This document shows, piece after piece, positions 54,101 to 64,000 of a stretch of DNA of 64,000 nucleotides. Position 1 is the first letter of the stretch; every line of letters begins with the position of its first letter. The position numbers and the translations under genes were made by a program. The notes under the pieces were generated by a model. The model saw only the letters and a list, made by a program, of their open reading frames with translations. It was not told the origin of the DNA and searched no databases. This DNA comes from Symsagittifera roscoffensis. Its lineage: Eukaryota; Xenacoelomorpha; Acoela; Convolutidae. The stretch spans positions 35,686,540 to 35,750,539 of the forward strand of contig NC_087063.1 in NCBI RefSeq assembly GCF_963678635.1. The letters are read 5' to 3'.

Positions 54101-57100
54101 GATATTTTTCTAAAACATTGAACATCTCGTCTTTTGTTTGTGATTGCATAAAAACATCGTCTAAATAGGTGATTGCGTTTTTCTTGAGTATTAGTGGTCT
54201 AAAAATTTTGCTCATAAAAGCTGAAAATGCTGCTGGTCCTATGGATATTCCATAGAATAAGCGGTTGAATTCATATTGTTGGTTTCCGATAACAAATTGT
54301 GTTAAACGTCGTGATTGTTCATCTAGTGGCATTTGATTGTATGCACTATTCATATCGGCGGTTGTAAAGTATTTGCCGTTTATTTTTGTTAAAATAACTT
54401 GTATTGGTTCAATGGGCCAATTACATTTTGATTCATCTATAAGTGAATTGAGGTATCTAGCATCGAGAACGATTTTTAATGATTCTCCTTTAGCTAGAAT
54501 GATAACGGGGTTGATAAATGTGTTCCCTTATGGTTGTTCTTCTTTATTAACTGGTGATATAATGTTGTATTGTTCTAAAATATCGAGTAATCTGTTCACT
54601 TTATCATGTAAGTGAATTGGTACTTTACTTGCTCTCTGTTTTTTGAAAACTGCGTCTGGTTTTAACGGGAGATGTAGTGATGAACTGATTTTTCCAACAT
54701 CGAATTTTGATGTTGCATAGACTGATGAATATTTAATTAGCTGTTTGGCTAACTTTTCGAATTCGTCTTGTGTTATTTGTGAATGTTGGAAATTAAACAT
54801 TGTTAAAAATTTCTGTTGGTCCTCTGTGTAGTTACTTATGTTGAATGTAGGTTTGAAATATGGAGTTTTTGTGAAATAATCCGTATTTCTGTTTTCGTTA
54901 CTTATTATATTATTTATAGATAATTCTTCATTAAGAATTGTAGATTGGCAAATATCTAGTAATTGGAGTATATTATTTACGCGATAGGCTTTTTCGTGTA
55001 TTGGTGATATTGTAGCGTTGGTTTCACAATATCCTAAAAGTCCTAAAGGTAATGTTACTTGGTAAGGTGTGTTGTTATAGACATGTAAGGAAATGATATC
55101 TGAATTCGAATTTTTCAAATATTTTATGGATGAGATTGTGATTTTGAAAAATTTGTGAATAGGTTTGAATTCAAAATCTGACATATAAAATTTTTGTTTG
55201 TTTTGTTCTTTATCATATTGGTGAACTTGTTTGATTGAAAAATTATAGATATTTCCTGATAGTGGTTTTAGGTGTTTTCTTTGTTGGTTAAATATCGGGT
55301 AGAATTTTGAAAAGAATGGTGGTTGTTTATTTAATCTTTGAAAAAATGTTAAGGATGTTTCTTTTGTTTTTGTATATTTATCTTTGATTAATATTTTACT
55401 ATTTAGGATGTTAATTGTTGGTATATACTTCGAAATAAATGGTATTCCAATGATATTATATTTAATATCAGTGATATGGAATATTTGTTTAAATGGCTTA
55501 TTTAAAATTTTGCTTTGCTCCATTGTTCTGGTGGGGAGGAGAAATAATTGGATTTTTCCGTAGTTTATCAATGTTGATCCTTGTGCTGTTGCTAACTTAC
55601 TGGAGGTTTCAAGAGGTGTTAGCTTTGGGTGTAAAGTTTTTATTTCATTCCATGTGGGGATGTTTATTATGTTTGATTCTGCTCCTGAATCAATTAAAAA
55701 ATCTATTTCAAGGTCTGGTGGTTGAAATTCTTTATTTCTTGGGCTTTCTAAGAGAAATGGTATTGTCCAAATTTTTTCTTTGGGTTGTTCTTTTTGTATA
55801 TTTTGATAAATGTGGTTTGTATTCAAGCATTTTGTTTTGATATTTTTATTGGTTTGATTTGTAGTGTTAATCTCATTTGTTTCTTGCGTCGTTGGTGTGG
55901 AATTTATGGGTGTAGTGTAATAATTTTGAAGAAATTCTGATTGATTTTCATATATGTGTGATGAAAAAGGTTGTTCATATATGACAGATTCATAGTCATT
56001 TTCGACTTTTATCATATTGATAGAAAGAGTGTTTTCAGTATCACTTTCTGAATCTGATGATGTACAGTTTATTTGATTGAGTTGTAACGTATCAGTTACT
56101 GTGTCATCAATACCTGGAGGGTCTGATGTTGTTTCTGGATTAGATTGTACTTGATTAATATGTCTTTGATGTTTAGGTGTACTACTTCTGTGGCGATTAT
56201 TAGAATTATTATAGTTATTATTATTCCGGTGTGGTGATTGGGAATAATTTCTATAACGATTATTATAACTTGAGTGTCGATTCTGTGAATTATTTCGCGA
56301 TCTGTTTTGGTAATTATTGTTTGGTCTGTTATAGTTCGATCTATTATATGAGTTATTCCTTGATTGATTGTTCGGGTAATTCTGGTTTCGGTTGTTTGAA
56401 TAACTTCTATTTCGATTATAGGAGTAGTTTCTATTCCTATTGTATGATGAATTTTGTGATTGGTTGTTTGGATAGTAGTTATTTCTTGATTGGGAATTAG
56501 ATCTAGAAACAAATCGTTGTGTATTTGAATGTGATCTGGAGTAGTTATTTCGACTATTTGGTCTATTGTAGTGATTTTGTGATGAATTATGCGTGTTTCT
56601 TCGTTCTGGTGATCTTCCTCTATAACTTGAGTTATATGGTGATTGATTTCTTGTATAATTTGTATTGTTCGGGAGTGGTTTTCCTGAACTGTTGTTGCTG
56701 TAGACTGTTTTGTTCGGTAGGTTTTGATCTTTTTTCATGTATTGATGGAATGATTTATTTGGTTCTTTATATTTTTGAGGTTTATTTTGATTGTCTTGCT
56801 GTTTTTGTCTACATTCGGAAATACTATGTCCGTATCGTCGGCAATAATTACACCATTTTTTGAAAGATGGTTTGCCTTTAAAGTTTGGGTTCTTTTCGTA
56901 AATATTGAGTATTTCAGTGATTTTTTCAACGAGGTCTGTCTCTGATTCCTGTATATTATTAATATTAGTGGGAGTCGTTTCAATTCTGTTAACGTATTGT
57001 AATTTCAGATTTTCCGTTTCTTCTAGTTTCATCGTGATTTCTGCTTGTTCTAATTTGTCTACTAGTTTTCGAAAATCTAAATCGGGTTCTCGAATTGAAG

Positions 57101-59375
57101 AAGGATGGGATGCTCTCTTTTTTATTGCTATTTTCCTTAATTGTGGTGTTAAGGTCATCATTAAGATTTCTGTCATCTTTGTGTTTTTATAGTCGTGTGT
57201 ATTTAGTGAATATGCTTTTCGAACTAGTGTTTCGATTCGTACTGCTAATTGCTTGATGGTTTCGTTTGGTAATCTGCGAATTTCATTACATAAAACTCTT
57301 TGTTGTTGTTTGTTTCTTTCGGAGTCAAACATTTTTGAAAATTCCTGTGTAAACCTTTTCCAGTTTGATTTTATTTCTAGAGGTAGTACTGAAAACCATT
57401 TTTGGGCTGCGCCATCTAAGGTTGTTTGTATTAACGCTGTGCGTCGATGTATCCAGTTTTGATGTAGTGGCGTATTAATTGGTTCAGGTCCAATATTTAA
57501 AATCAGGTTTGCTGTTACTGCATTTAAATAATCTTCTACAGAGTATTCAGGGTCTGTTCCTGTGAAAACCATTAAAGGTTTGTTTGATGTTATTGATGAT
57601 CCACCCATAAGGTATGGATTCATTGTCAATTGTAATGATTCTGCTGCATTTGGCATTTGAGAAAAATTTGAAAGTTGGTTTCTTGTTATTTCATGTTGTT
57701 GGAGATAATATGGGAGTGGTATTTCATTTTGCATTTGTGATGGTTGATACGAGTGTGCAGTCATTGGATTTTGTTGTTGAATTGGTTGAAAAGATTGTGT
57801 ATTTATTAGATTTTGTTGTTGAATTGGTTGTTGATGTTGTGCATCTATTGATTGTGGAGAAAAATTTCTATGATTTGTACGTGTTCTCTGTATTCCTTGT
57901 CTACGATATTCTTGAGTATTTGGTGCAAATATATCTGGTTGTAAGAAATCATCATCTGAGGATAAATAATCCATTTGATAAGATGTCTGTTTTTTATTTT
58001 TTTTTTGTTGAAAAAATGGGTAATTTTCACTGTGATCCTGTGGAGGATTTGTTTGGAAATTTATTGAATTAGGTTGGGTCATTGGGTTATCCCAATTTCG
58101 AGATCTTGTATATTGGTTAAAATTTCTTTGTGGTTGATTATATGTTTTTGATGGATGTGTATAATTATAATTATGGTCTGTAAAGTTGTTTCTAGTGAAT
58201 GTTTTGCGTGTTTTTGATGGTATTGTCATGGGTCTGTATGTTTGGTAATCCATATGTGAATATTTAGGGGCAACCGAAGGTTTAACGGTTGATTGTAAGG
58301 TTACCTGTGTTTGTGAAGGATTTGTATTTCTTGGTGTTGTTAAATTTGGGCGTATTGGTGAAATACTTTGTTGTGTAGTTGTTGTGTGTACAATTTCTTC
58401 ATTTATGAAGTGTGATGGTGTCTGGATATCTTGTTGAGTAAGATTCCTAGTTCCATTGAGGTTTTCATTGTGTATGACTGTAGAGTTTAAACTATTATTT
58501 TGTGTATCGGGCAAAAATGTATTATAGTTTAATGGTGTTGCATCAATGGTGAATGGTATTATTTTTACATAATCTCTTATGTAAGATATCGTACTTATTG
58601 CTTGACTTGAGATTGATTGTGGGAAGCTTATAAAGGCGGGATGAGACCATTCGGGGTCCCAAACATAATCTGATTGTTCTGTGATAGCGGTATCATCGTT
58701 CGAGTTTTGGGGTCTAAAATTTTTTCTTGCTTGTGCAATTAAATCAATATTGTGTGTGAAATAATCTATTATGAACCATGCCAAAATTTTTTGTAGATCG
58801 TGTTTTGTATGTTGTGAAACGTCGTCTTTCGTGAAATTTTCTTTAATGATGTTTAAATAACTAGAGAGTAGTGTGATTTCATGTCGTACTCTTAAATGTT
58901 TAGATGTTTCTGTCGGTGAGACATTTGTTATTGGGATTTCGTTTTCTAATATCGAAATATAACTATATATTATTGCGAAAACTTCATTGGTGAATATGGA
59001 GTTTGCTCTTTGTGAGTTATGATATTGGATGCTTTTTATATATTCTGAAAAAACTTTTGAAAATTCTAAATCAAGATCGTCTGTTTGAATTGTATATTTT
59101 CTATTATTATGGTTTGGTGAGGTGAATTCTATGGAGTAGATTCCATACTGTTGTGTTATGTTGCATATATCTTTTAAGTAGTGGTCTATGATTTGTCTTT
59201 TGATTTTTACATCTGGGAACTCTGTTTTACATGGACTGATTCCGGGTTCAAATAAATTTAATAGTAAATTTTTGCAAAATATATGCTGTCCTCTATCAGT
59301 GGTTGCATCTATTATAAAAGGAAAGATTTCATCATCATCTGGGGTTTCGTCACCTGGGGTGTGCGTTGAGCTCAT
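51153..59375 (-). pseudogene. gag-pol: Giant gag-pol ORF with one in-frame stop inside RT
   Basis: One frame of 2,741 codons interrupted by a TAA at 54530-54528. Part 1 (1,615 residues): an N-terminal region of about 600 residues, a capsid-like helical domain (about 610-770), one zinc knuckle C-x2-C-x4-H-x4-C (about 842-855), a long R/N/S/Y-rich tract, an aspartic protease (FLIDSGAES, about 1228), and the start of RT. Part 2 (1,066 residues from its first ATG): RT with YLDD (63-66), RNase H (D212, E246, D282, D327), and integrase with an H-H-C-C finger (H575, H582, C612, C615) and catalytic D647, D707, E743 (D-x35-E). The stop separates early RT motifs from YLDD, so this copy should not make RT unless the stop is read through or is an error. 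Confidence 0.92.
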
Positions 59376-59817
59376 TTTTTCGTTCGATGACTGTTAATAT
59401 GTAATTATTAATGTGTCGAATTGGTTGATTCCAATTGTATAAATGTACTGGTTTGTGTTTATACTGCTTTTTTATTCTTCTTTTTCCTCTTTTTGATGAA
59501 TTTGAAGTTGTTTCTGAGTCAGAAAAATATAATTGATCGTGAAGTGGGCAATTTTTATCTATTGATTCTTTTAGTTTGTAAAGTTCGTCTAAACTGTTGG
59601 TTTCTGATTCTGAAAATGCGTTTCGATTTTTTGAAAATCTTTTTCGTGTTATTTGTCTTTGTTTCGTTATTATTTTTCTTTTTAGTGTTTGTCGTTTTGT
59701 TCGAATGTATCCAACTGTTTGTGTATGAGGTGTGATTACAAGGTCGTATTTTTTGTTATCTATTTCACAATTGTGTAAAACGATTGTTTGTTTATTTCCT
59801 AGGTTTTTAAATGACAT
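59350..59817 (-). CDS. Basic regulatory-type protein upstream of gag
   Basis: 155 residues starting with an ATG at 59817 and overlapping the gag start by 26 bases in another frame. The middle is strongly basic (about 42-65, IRTKRQTLKRKIITKQRQ and following), like an RNA-binding or nuclear-localising arginine/lysine domain. Acidic serine clusters (FSESETNS, FSDSETTSNSS) resemble casein-kinase sites, and a second basic run (KRGKRRIKKQ) follows. Composition is reminiscent of Rev/Rex-type regulators of complex retroviruses, by analogy only. It is the first large ORF on the genomic RNA. Confidence 0.65.
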   Translation of the reverse strand: MSFKNLGNKQTIVLHNCEIDNKKYDLVITPHTQTVGYIRTKRQTLKRKIITKQRQITRKRFSKNRNAFSESETNSLDELYKLKESIDKNCPLHDQLYFSDSETTSNSSKRGKRRIKKQYKHKPVHLYNWNQPIRHINNYILTVIERKNELNAHPR

Positions 59818-61051
59818 AAGGTTTAGGATGACGGATGCAAAAGGTTGTTAAATGATTTCTATTTTCCTAAACTGTTAGTTCTTACGATTTTTTGGTTAGC
59901 TTAACCTGGGTTTATTTGTTCAGGGTTGGAGAGAAAAGTATATCGATTCCGAAGAATGATTTTTTACTTTCTCGTGGCTAGTATAAGTTAAGGTGTTAAC
60001 TTACTTAATCTTACTTAGGGGTAGTGATTGTGTTCAAGGGTTGGAGAATAGTAAATCGATCCACAAGGTTCAGGTATAATTAGAACGCGAGTAGTTCGTT
60101 AGATACTATTTTAAACTTACTAAGTCTAAGATTTATCCTGGGTCTGTTAAGAGGGGGGGTCAAGTGAAGGATGAATAACCGAAGTTCTTCACTGTTTATC
60201 CTAATTTGAATGATTAGTTTTGTTTAAAAATTTCTATTAGTCTTAGGTCTTTAGAAAGGGTTGGGTAGTGAATCGACGTTTGAGGTCGTTAGACACTAAT
60301 TAAGTGGGTGGGGGAGAACAAAGTTGTTCTGTTTGATCCAAGGATAAGCCTTGATGATCAAATTTGAAATTTAATTAAGTAGAAAATGATTTAAGATCCA
60401 AGGATAAGCCTTGATGATCTGGTTTTAAAATTAAGTGAATTTAAGTTTTAATAAAATTTTAAATGTGTGTAAAGGAAAGATTTAGTGTTTTGATGATATT
60501 AGTGGGTTTATGATTGCTGTTATGTTTTAGGTGATGGAGCTGGAACAACAGGATGATTTATGATTACTAACCATTTATTGTCATGCTACTAATTTTTATT
60601 TTTTATTTTTCAATAAATATTTTTCAAACATGTTTTGTATATTACTGCAGAGTTTTAGGAAAACGATCTTAGATCTTTTTATCAATCGTTATTGTATATT
60701 AATAATTTTGTTTAGCGCCTGAAATGATTTTGAAGATTAACTTCAAGCTCTTATGTTTGCAAATGAAAATCTAAATTCATTGCTAGTAGTATTCTAAATA
60801 TAAAAGTTTGTTCTGGTTTTTGCCTAACTATCATATAGCTATATGGCAAGTTTCTACTTTGTCGTATGTCGTCTCTGGTTCGAGGTCTTCTTCCAATTCC
60901 GGGTAGTTCTGTTATGGTTCGGAATATTGGCTCTGATCTATTGAGTCGTAGAGACATTTCGATTAAATTATTGTCGTATAACATTTTGTAAATGTTTTTG
61001 TCTAATTTCTAATCTATTTTGGTTAATTCTAAGCTATTAAGGTCTTGTTCG
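59818..61051 (-). other. Long leader of the retroelement with repeated stem-loops
   Basis: A 25-bp sequence (GATCCAAGGATAAGCC and following) occurs identically at 60335-60359 and 60395-60419, exactly 60 bp apart. Each can fold with CAAGG pairing CCTTG around a 5-base loop. A second imperfect repeat, GGGTTGG followed by ATCGA, occurs near 59922, 60038 and 60258. A leader this long with repeated hairpins suits packaging or dimerisation signals. Confidence 0.65.
60751..60984 (-). CDS. Possible leader ORF (77 codons)
   Basis: A short frame starting 87 bases inside the 5' LTR boundary: MLYDNNLIEM followed by arginine-rich sequence. It could be an upstream ORF, or a first coding exon donating an ATG to spliced accessory mRNAs, but I see no strong donor site after it. 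Weakly supported. Confidence 0.25.
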   Translation of the reverse strand: MLYDNNLIEMSLRLNRSEPIFRTITELPGIGRRPRTRDDIRQSRNLPYSYMIVRQKPEQTFIFRILLAMNLDFHLQT

Positions 61052-61069
61052 AGACTTATGGTCGCACCA
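61052..61069 (-). promoter_or_regulatory. Primer-binding site
   Basis: Two bases from the 5' LTR the minus strand reads TGGTGCGACCATAAGTCT, which begins with TGG, the complement of a tRNA CCA end. The next bases (CTCGAAC) are complementary to the GTTCGAG seen in tRNA T-loops, so complementarity may extend into the T arm. I cannot name the tRNA. Confidence 0.7.
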
Positions 61070-61071
61070 GA

Positions 61072-61481
61072 TGAGTTAGGACTGGAGTGTATAACTCATA
61101 GAGTAATTTCGGATAGGGTACACCGTCTGCTCGTCACGCTATCTTATTTTCGGCCGGATAGATTCGTGCAACTTCTTAGTCTAATACCGATCCTAATCTT
61201 ACTCTTATACTATCTAGTCTCAGGTTGTTTAACTAGTCTCTGCTAGGCTCAATAGATCTAGGGTATACTGGTTTATTGCGGCTGCTGAAGTGCTCGGGAG
61301 AGTCCAACTAATTTCTAAGTTAAATTCAAATCTCTCTGGTGCTGAAATTACAAGTAACTTCAGCACTTACAAATAAGTGGGTTGTTAGTTAGATGGATCA
61401 TGATTGGTTAATATTAAATACTTTACATTGGTAAAATATCTAATTTATCCAATCATAAAATGTAGTTTAGATCAGGTTCCA
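61072..61481 (-). repeat. 5' LTR of the retroelement
   Basis: Identical to 42582-42991 at all but three of 410 positions. AATAAA lies at 61277-61272 on the minus strand. Confidence 0.96.
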
Positions 61482-61485
61482 GTAC
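61482..61485. other. LTR element target-site duplication, right
   Basis: GTAC, matching 42578-42581. Confidence 0.9.
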
Positions 61486-63027
61486 GTTTATTGTGGTTCT
61501 TAATTTGTTTTGAGACAATCACCAGCCTCTCATAGTGCTCCGATAATTCAGGACAATCATTTAACTTTAAGTTTTCTTAGATTATTTTCACGCAAAATTA
61601 AAAATGATATTTACAAAGAATACCTTGTAAAGGATCGGCGCTTATATAATTTCGAATTCCTGTCGTGATTTGAGTTGCAATGCAAACTTTTAAAAATTAT
61701 GTCCCCGCTGTCCAGAAAATCTAACTGAGACTTCAATTCCCATTTTGTGGTTCGAAAAAAGTCTACCCGCTATCCGTTCTAACAATGAATGGAAATGTTC
61801 CAAAAAACGTTTTTTTTATCACATAGTTATCCGTGACTGGTACATTTTATGTTACTTGCATTGCAACCGACTGTTTTTGCTTGATTTCGGATTTCGTAGA
61901 ACAAATGTTATTGAAGTTGTCTGCTTAATTTTGGCGAAAACTAAGGGAATGGTTGAAGATCACTTCAGGAATGATTAGAGATCACTTAAATGGCGGTGGA
62001 GTTATTCAAGGCTTTGCCATCATATAAGAGCAATTTTGTTTTTCCGAAATTCGAAGAAAGTCCGGAAAATTTGGGCTTGGAGTGGTTTTTTCTATTCGGT
62101 CGATTTCTGGTTTTTCAACGAAGTGTTTTGAAAAACTTTTTATAACATCTGAAAACGGATGTTTTTTAAGAGCTCAAATATAAAAACAATCACCTGTGAT
62201 TAATTTTGTGAAGTTATTTGGCTTGAAAATTGCTAATTTGGTCAATTTGGGATATTTAACGCACTATAAACCTTAAAACACGCGCAAGCGGTAGATCACA
62301 AAAATTAAAAATTGAAATGAGGCTAGTCAATTTTGGCAACTTTTGGCAACTTTTGGTCAACATTGGGTCTATTTAGGCCTATTTAGCATTCGGGCCTATT
62401 CAGCATTTGGGCCTATTTGGAAAATTAAATTGCAATTTTTTTCGTCCTATTACAGCGCTAGCTGCTAATTGAATAATTCAAACCGAATTGAAGCAAGCAA
62501 TTTGTAGTTAGTAATAAGTTTTAGATGCAAAAAGTTTCTCTTTGTAAAATAACATGGTGTAAAATAACATGGTGAATAGTTCGTATATTTGACCAAAAAT
62601 AAAGCCATCAGTTTTTTTATCAAAACTTTTCATCAAGGGCAGTAGGAACATTCAGGGCTTCCACCTGATCCACCTGAGTTTTTTTGTGTTTTGAGTTTTT
62701 GTTTTTCTTAAGATTCAAATTATCATGGTTGTTGGTTGTAAAATTCTCGGACCAAATCCATGAGGCGTCACACTAAAGTCCCAGGGCTGCTATGAGACCT
62801 TCAAATCTGGTCCTCTCTGACATTTAAAAATAAGATAAATGTGATGCATTTAATCACATTTTACCACCAGTTCAACTTTTTGTTATTGTTTGTTATACTT
62901 TGCTTTAGGATTTTCTCAATATCGTCATCATTCTCAACCAGCTGGAACGGTTTCAGCATATGTTACAACTGCGATGATAGAATACACTTGAGTAAATTTT
63001 AGATACTTATCAGTAAGAGTACTATAG
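61486..63027. other. Flanking non-coding DNA
   Basis: No supported gene. It contains short tandem motifs (CTTTTGGCAA near 62340; GGCCTATT-AGCATT units at 62380-62420). A stretch near 62160-62270 resembles the reverse complement of 40160-40320. It is probably intronic or upstream of the exons that follow. Confidence 0.5.
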
Positions 63028-63795
63028 TGAAAGAAGCGATGCGTCTACGGGAAAATGGGATGGAGAAGTTCTGTCAAACGTGGGAGATCATGCTACCCCT
63101 GGAGAACGAGGGGGACGAGGACAGGTTCCTGAGTGAGTGGAAGGTGAACTACTTCTTCCAGCCCCTCATCAAACGAGCCAAGGTCACATTACATGCATTA
63201 ATCATGTCAACCGCACACTTGAGTATTTTCAAGAGGACAGGAAGACATGCAACTTTACTTTCTTTATTAGCTATCAAAAGCGAATTACTTTCTTAGTTAA
63301 CGATTAAAAATGGTATGTTTTCATTCATAAACAGACATGGGGTCACTAGCATCATCACTTTATCTAAGGACTGAACCTTTGCATAATGTAAATTGTGCTT
63401 TCATAGTGTGTAAGAAGAGTGGTGCTACCATTTTTGGTGGTGTTTAAACTCATATGCCATTTCCCAAAAGTAAAAACTTTCAAACTCTTTTACTGACACA
63501 GGTAAACCCCTCCTTTCATGTGGGAAAAAAACTCGTTCAGGTGGATTGTAGTTGAAAACAACCTAAATTCTCTCTGGTTGGGCAACCAAAAACGTTTTGA
63601 TGGAAGGGAAGGATTTGATTTCGCATTTTATTTCAAGGTCATCATGAGGATCAAAGAGTCACGACACGAGGCCGAATCCTATTACGTCATAGTGCGAAGT
63701 GCTCGTTCTGGCCTCAGTCTGTTACGATACGTGTGGGGTCCCTTCAAAATCGACGAAATCTCTTCTGAACTTTTGGTTCGACCTGACGGTAAAAG
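63028..63795 (+). CDS. Two putative host exons (63028-63182 and 63638-63795)
   Basis: Two GC-richer segments stand out from the AT-rich background. The first is open with EAMRLRENGMEKFCQTWE, bounded by an AG at 63026-63027 and a GT at 63183. The second reads IKESRHEAESYYVIVRSA and RYVWGPFKIDEISSELL, bounded by AG at 63636-63637 and GT at 63796. Phases agree (first exon ends phase 0, second begins phase 0), so they can be joined directly. The second exon ends in phase 2 and the gene would continue off the window. No family recognised. The splice sites are inferred; the first donor (AAG/GTCACA) is weak. Confidence 0.5.
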
Positions 63796-63843
63796 GTAAT
63801 ACTTTAAAAAGGACACTCATTTGTAAATCGACTTTCGAGGATC

Positions 63844-64000
63844 GAATTGTAGTGAAGCCTAAAATTTTCTGGCTTATAACCCATGCTAGATTCCATTTGA
63901 TATGGAAAAAATTGAGGGAGGAGGGGTATATGCAGCGAATTGTAGTGAAGCCTAAAATTTTCTGGCTTATAACCCATGCTAGATTCCATTTGATATGGAA
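63844..64000. repeat. 93-bp tandem repeat, running off the window
   Basis: GAATTGTAGTGAAGCC starts at 63844 and again at 63937, a 93-bp period, with the following bases identical through to the window end. At least 1.7 units are visible. A minus-strand frame here shows the same duplicated peptide and is not a gene. Confidence 0.9.

Larger units (their letters stand above)
42582..61481 (-). mobile_element. Giant (18.9 kb) Ty3/Gypsy-like endogenous retrovirus
   Basis: Bounded by 410-bp direct LTRs (TG...CA on the reading strand) with three mismatches and a GTAC duplication, so it inserted recently. Order on the minus strand: LTR, primer site, 1.2-kb leader, small basic protein, giant gag-pol, two tiny membrane ORFs, an ATG-less 378-codon frame, an Env-like glycoprotein, an overlapping tail ORF, a 598-residue orphan, 1.6 kb of untranslated DNA, LTR. 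Domain order protease-RT-RNase H-integrase places it with Ty3/Gypsy (Metaviridae). It is about twice the usual length. Apart from one in-frame stop within RT, the coding frames are open. Confidence 0.96.

Noticed and set aside
54528..54530. Programmed readthrough or reassigned stop codon in gag-pol
   Set aside because: The stop lies within RT rather than at a domain junction, and other genes here use TAA as a normal stop; kept only as a refutable alternative.
55493..58072. Plus-strand frames antisense to gag-pol, some hydrophobic
   Set aside because: Shadows of the gag-pol frame on the opposite strand.
63804..63989. 61-codon minus-strand frame with a duplicated peptide
   Set aside because: A direct consequence of the 93-bp tandem repeat.
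1..64000. CRISPR arrays, rRNA and tRNA genes
   Set aside because: I saw no regularly spaced direct repeats of CRISPR type, no conserved rRNA stretch and no complete tRNA cloverleaf; the tRNA-like bases at 61047-61069 are the primer site only.

Overview
This is an invertebrate-type animal genome window made almost entirely of mobile DNA. The evidence is spliced, AT-rich DNA, a Polinton/Maverick, a Ty3/Gypsy-like endogenous retrovirus, degraded non-LTR retrotransposons, and short host-like exons near the right end. I cannot name the organism.

Layout. (1) 1-2389 and 21227-21750 are two halves of one copy of a repeat derived from a non-LTR retrotransposon. (2) A complete Polinton (2396-21220, 18,825 bp) splits that copy. 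It has terminal inverted repeats and a 6-bp target duplication CTAGTC. An unoccupied copy of the same site, with one CTAGTC, lies at 32302-32307. (3) 21751-35720 is a mosaic of decayed LINE pieces (endonuclease, reverse transcriptase, C2H2 fingers) and diverged copies of a roughly 1-1.5 kb module, with a second copy of the composite unit at 30388-32831. (4) 35721-42577 is AT-rich DNA without recognisable genes. (5) 42582-61481 is an 18.9-kb LTR retroelement on the minus strand, with 410-bp LTRs (three mismatches) and a 4-bp target duplication GTAC. (6) 61486-64000 is flanking DNA with two putative host exons and a 93-bp tandem repeat.

Polinton. Reading left to right: a protein-primed type B DNA polymerase on the minus strand (three N-terminal C2H2 fingers, one probable intron), a divergent NLS-bearing ORF, then a plus-strand cluster. 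The cluster holds a PC4-like protein, a protein with an HUH-like motif, an RNase H-fold exonuclease-like protein, two tandem small paralogues, a small membrane protein, the packaging ATPase, a conserved small protein, a frameshifted conserved protein, integrase, the minor capsid protein (broken by a stop and a frameshift), a pVI-like basic protein, the major capsid protein and an adenain-like protease. The polymerase copies the genome, the integrase inserts it, and capsid proteins, ATPase and protease would build a virion. This copy has at least three coding lesions.

Retroelement. In transcription order (right to left): 5' LTR, a tRNA-type primer site, a long leader with repeated stem-loops, a small basic protein, a giant gag-protease-RT-RNaseH-integrase ORF with one in-frame stop inside RT, two tiny membrane ORFs joined by an ATGA overlap, a 378-codon open frame with no ATG, an Env-like glycoprotein, an overlapping tail ORF, a 598-residue orphan protein, a 1.6-kb untranslated stretch and the 3' LTR. 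The coding strand is A/C-rich and G-poor. Its accessory genes, including one that needs splicing or non-AUG initiation, are the least explained content of the window.
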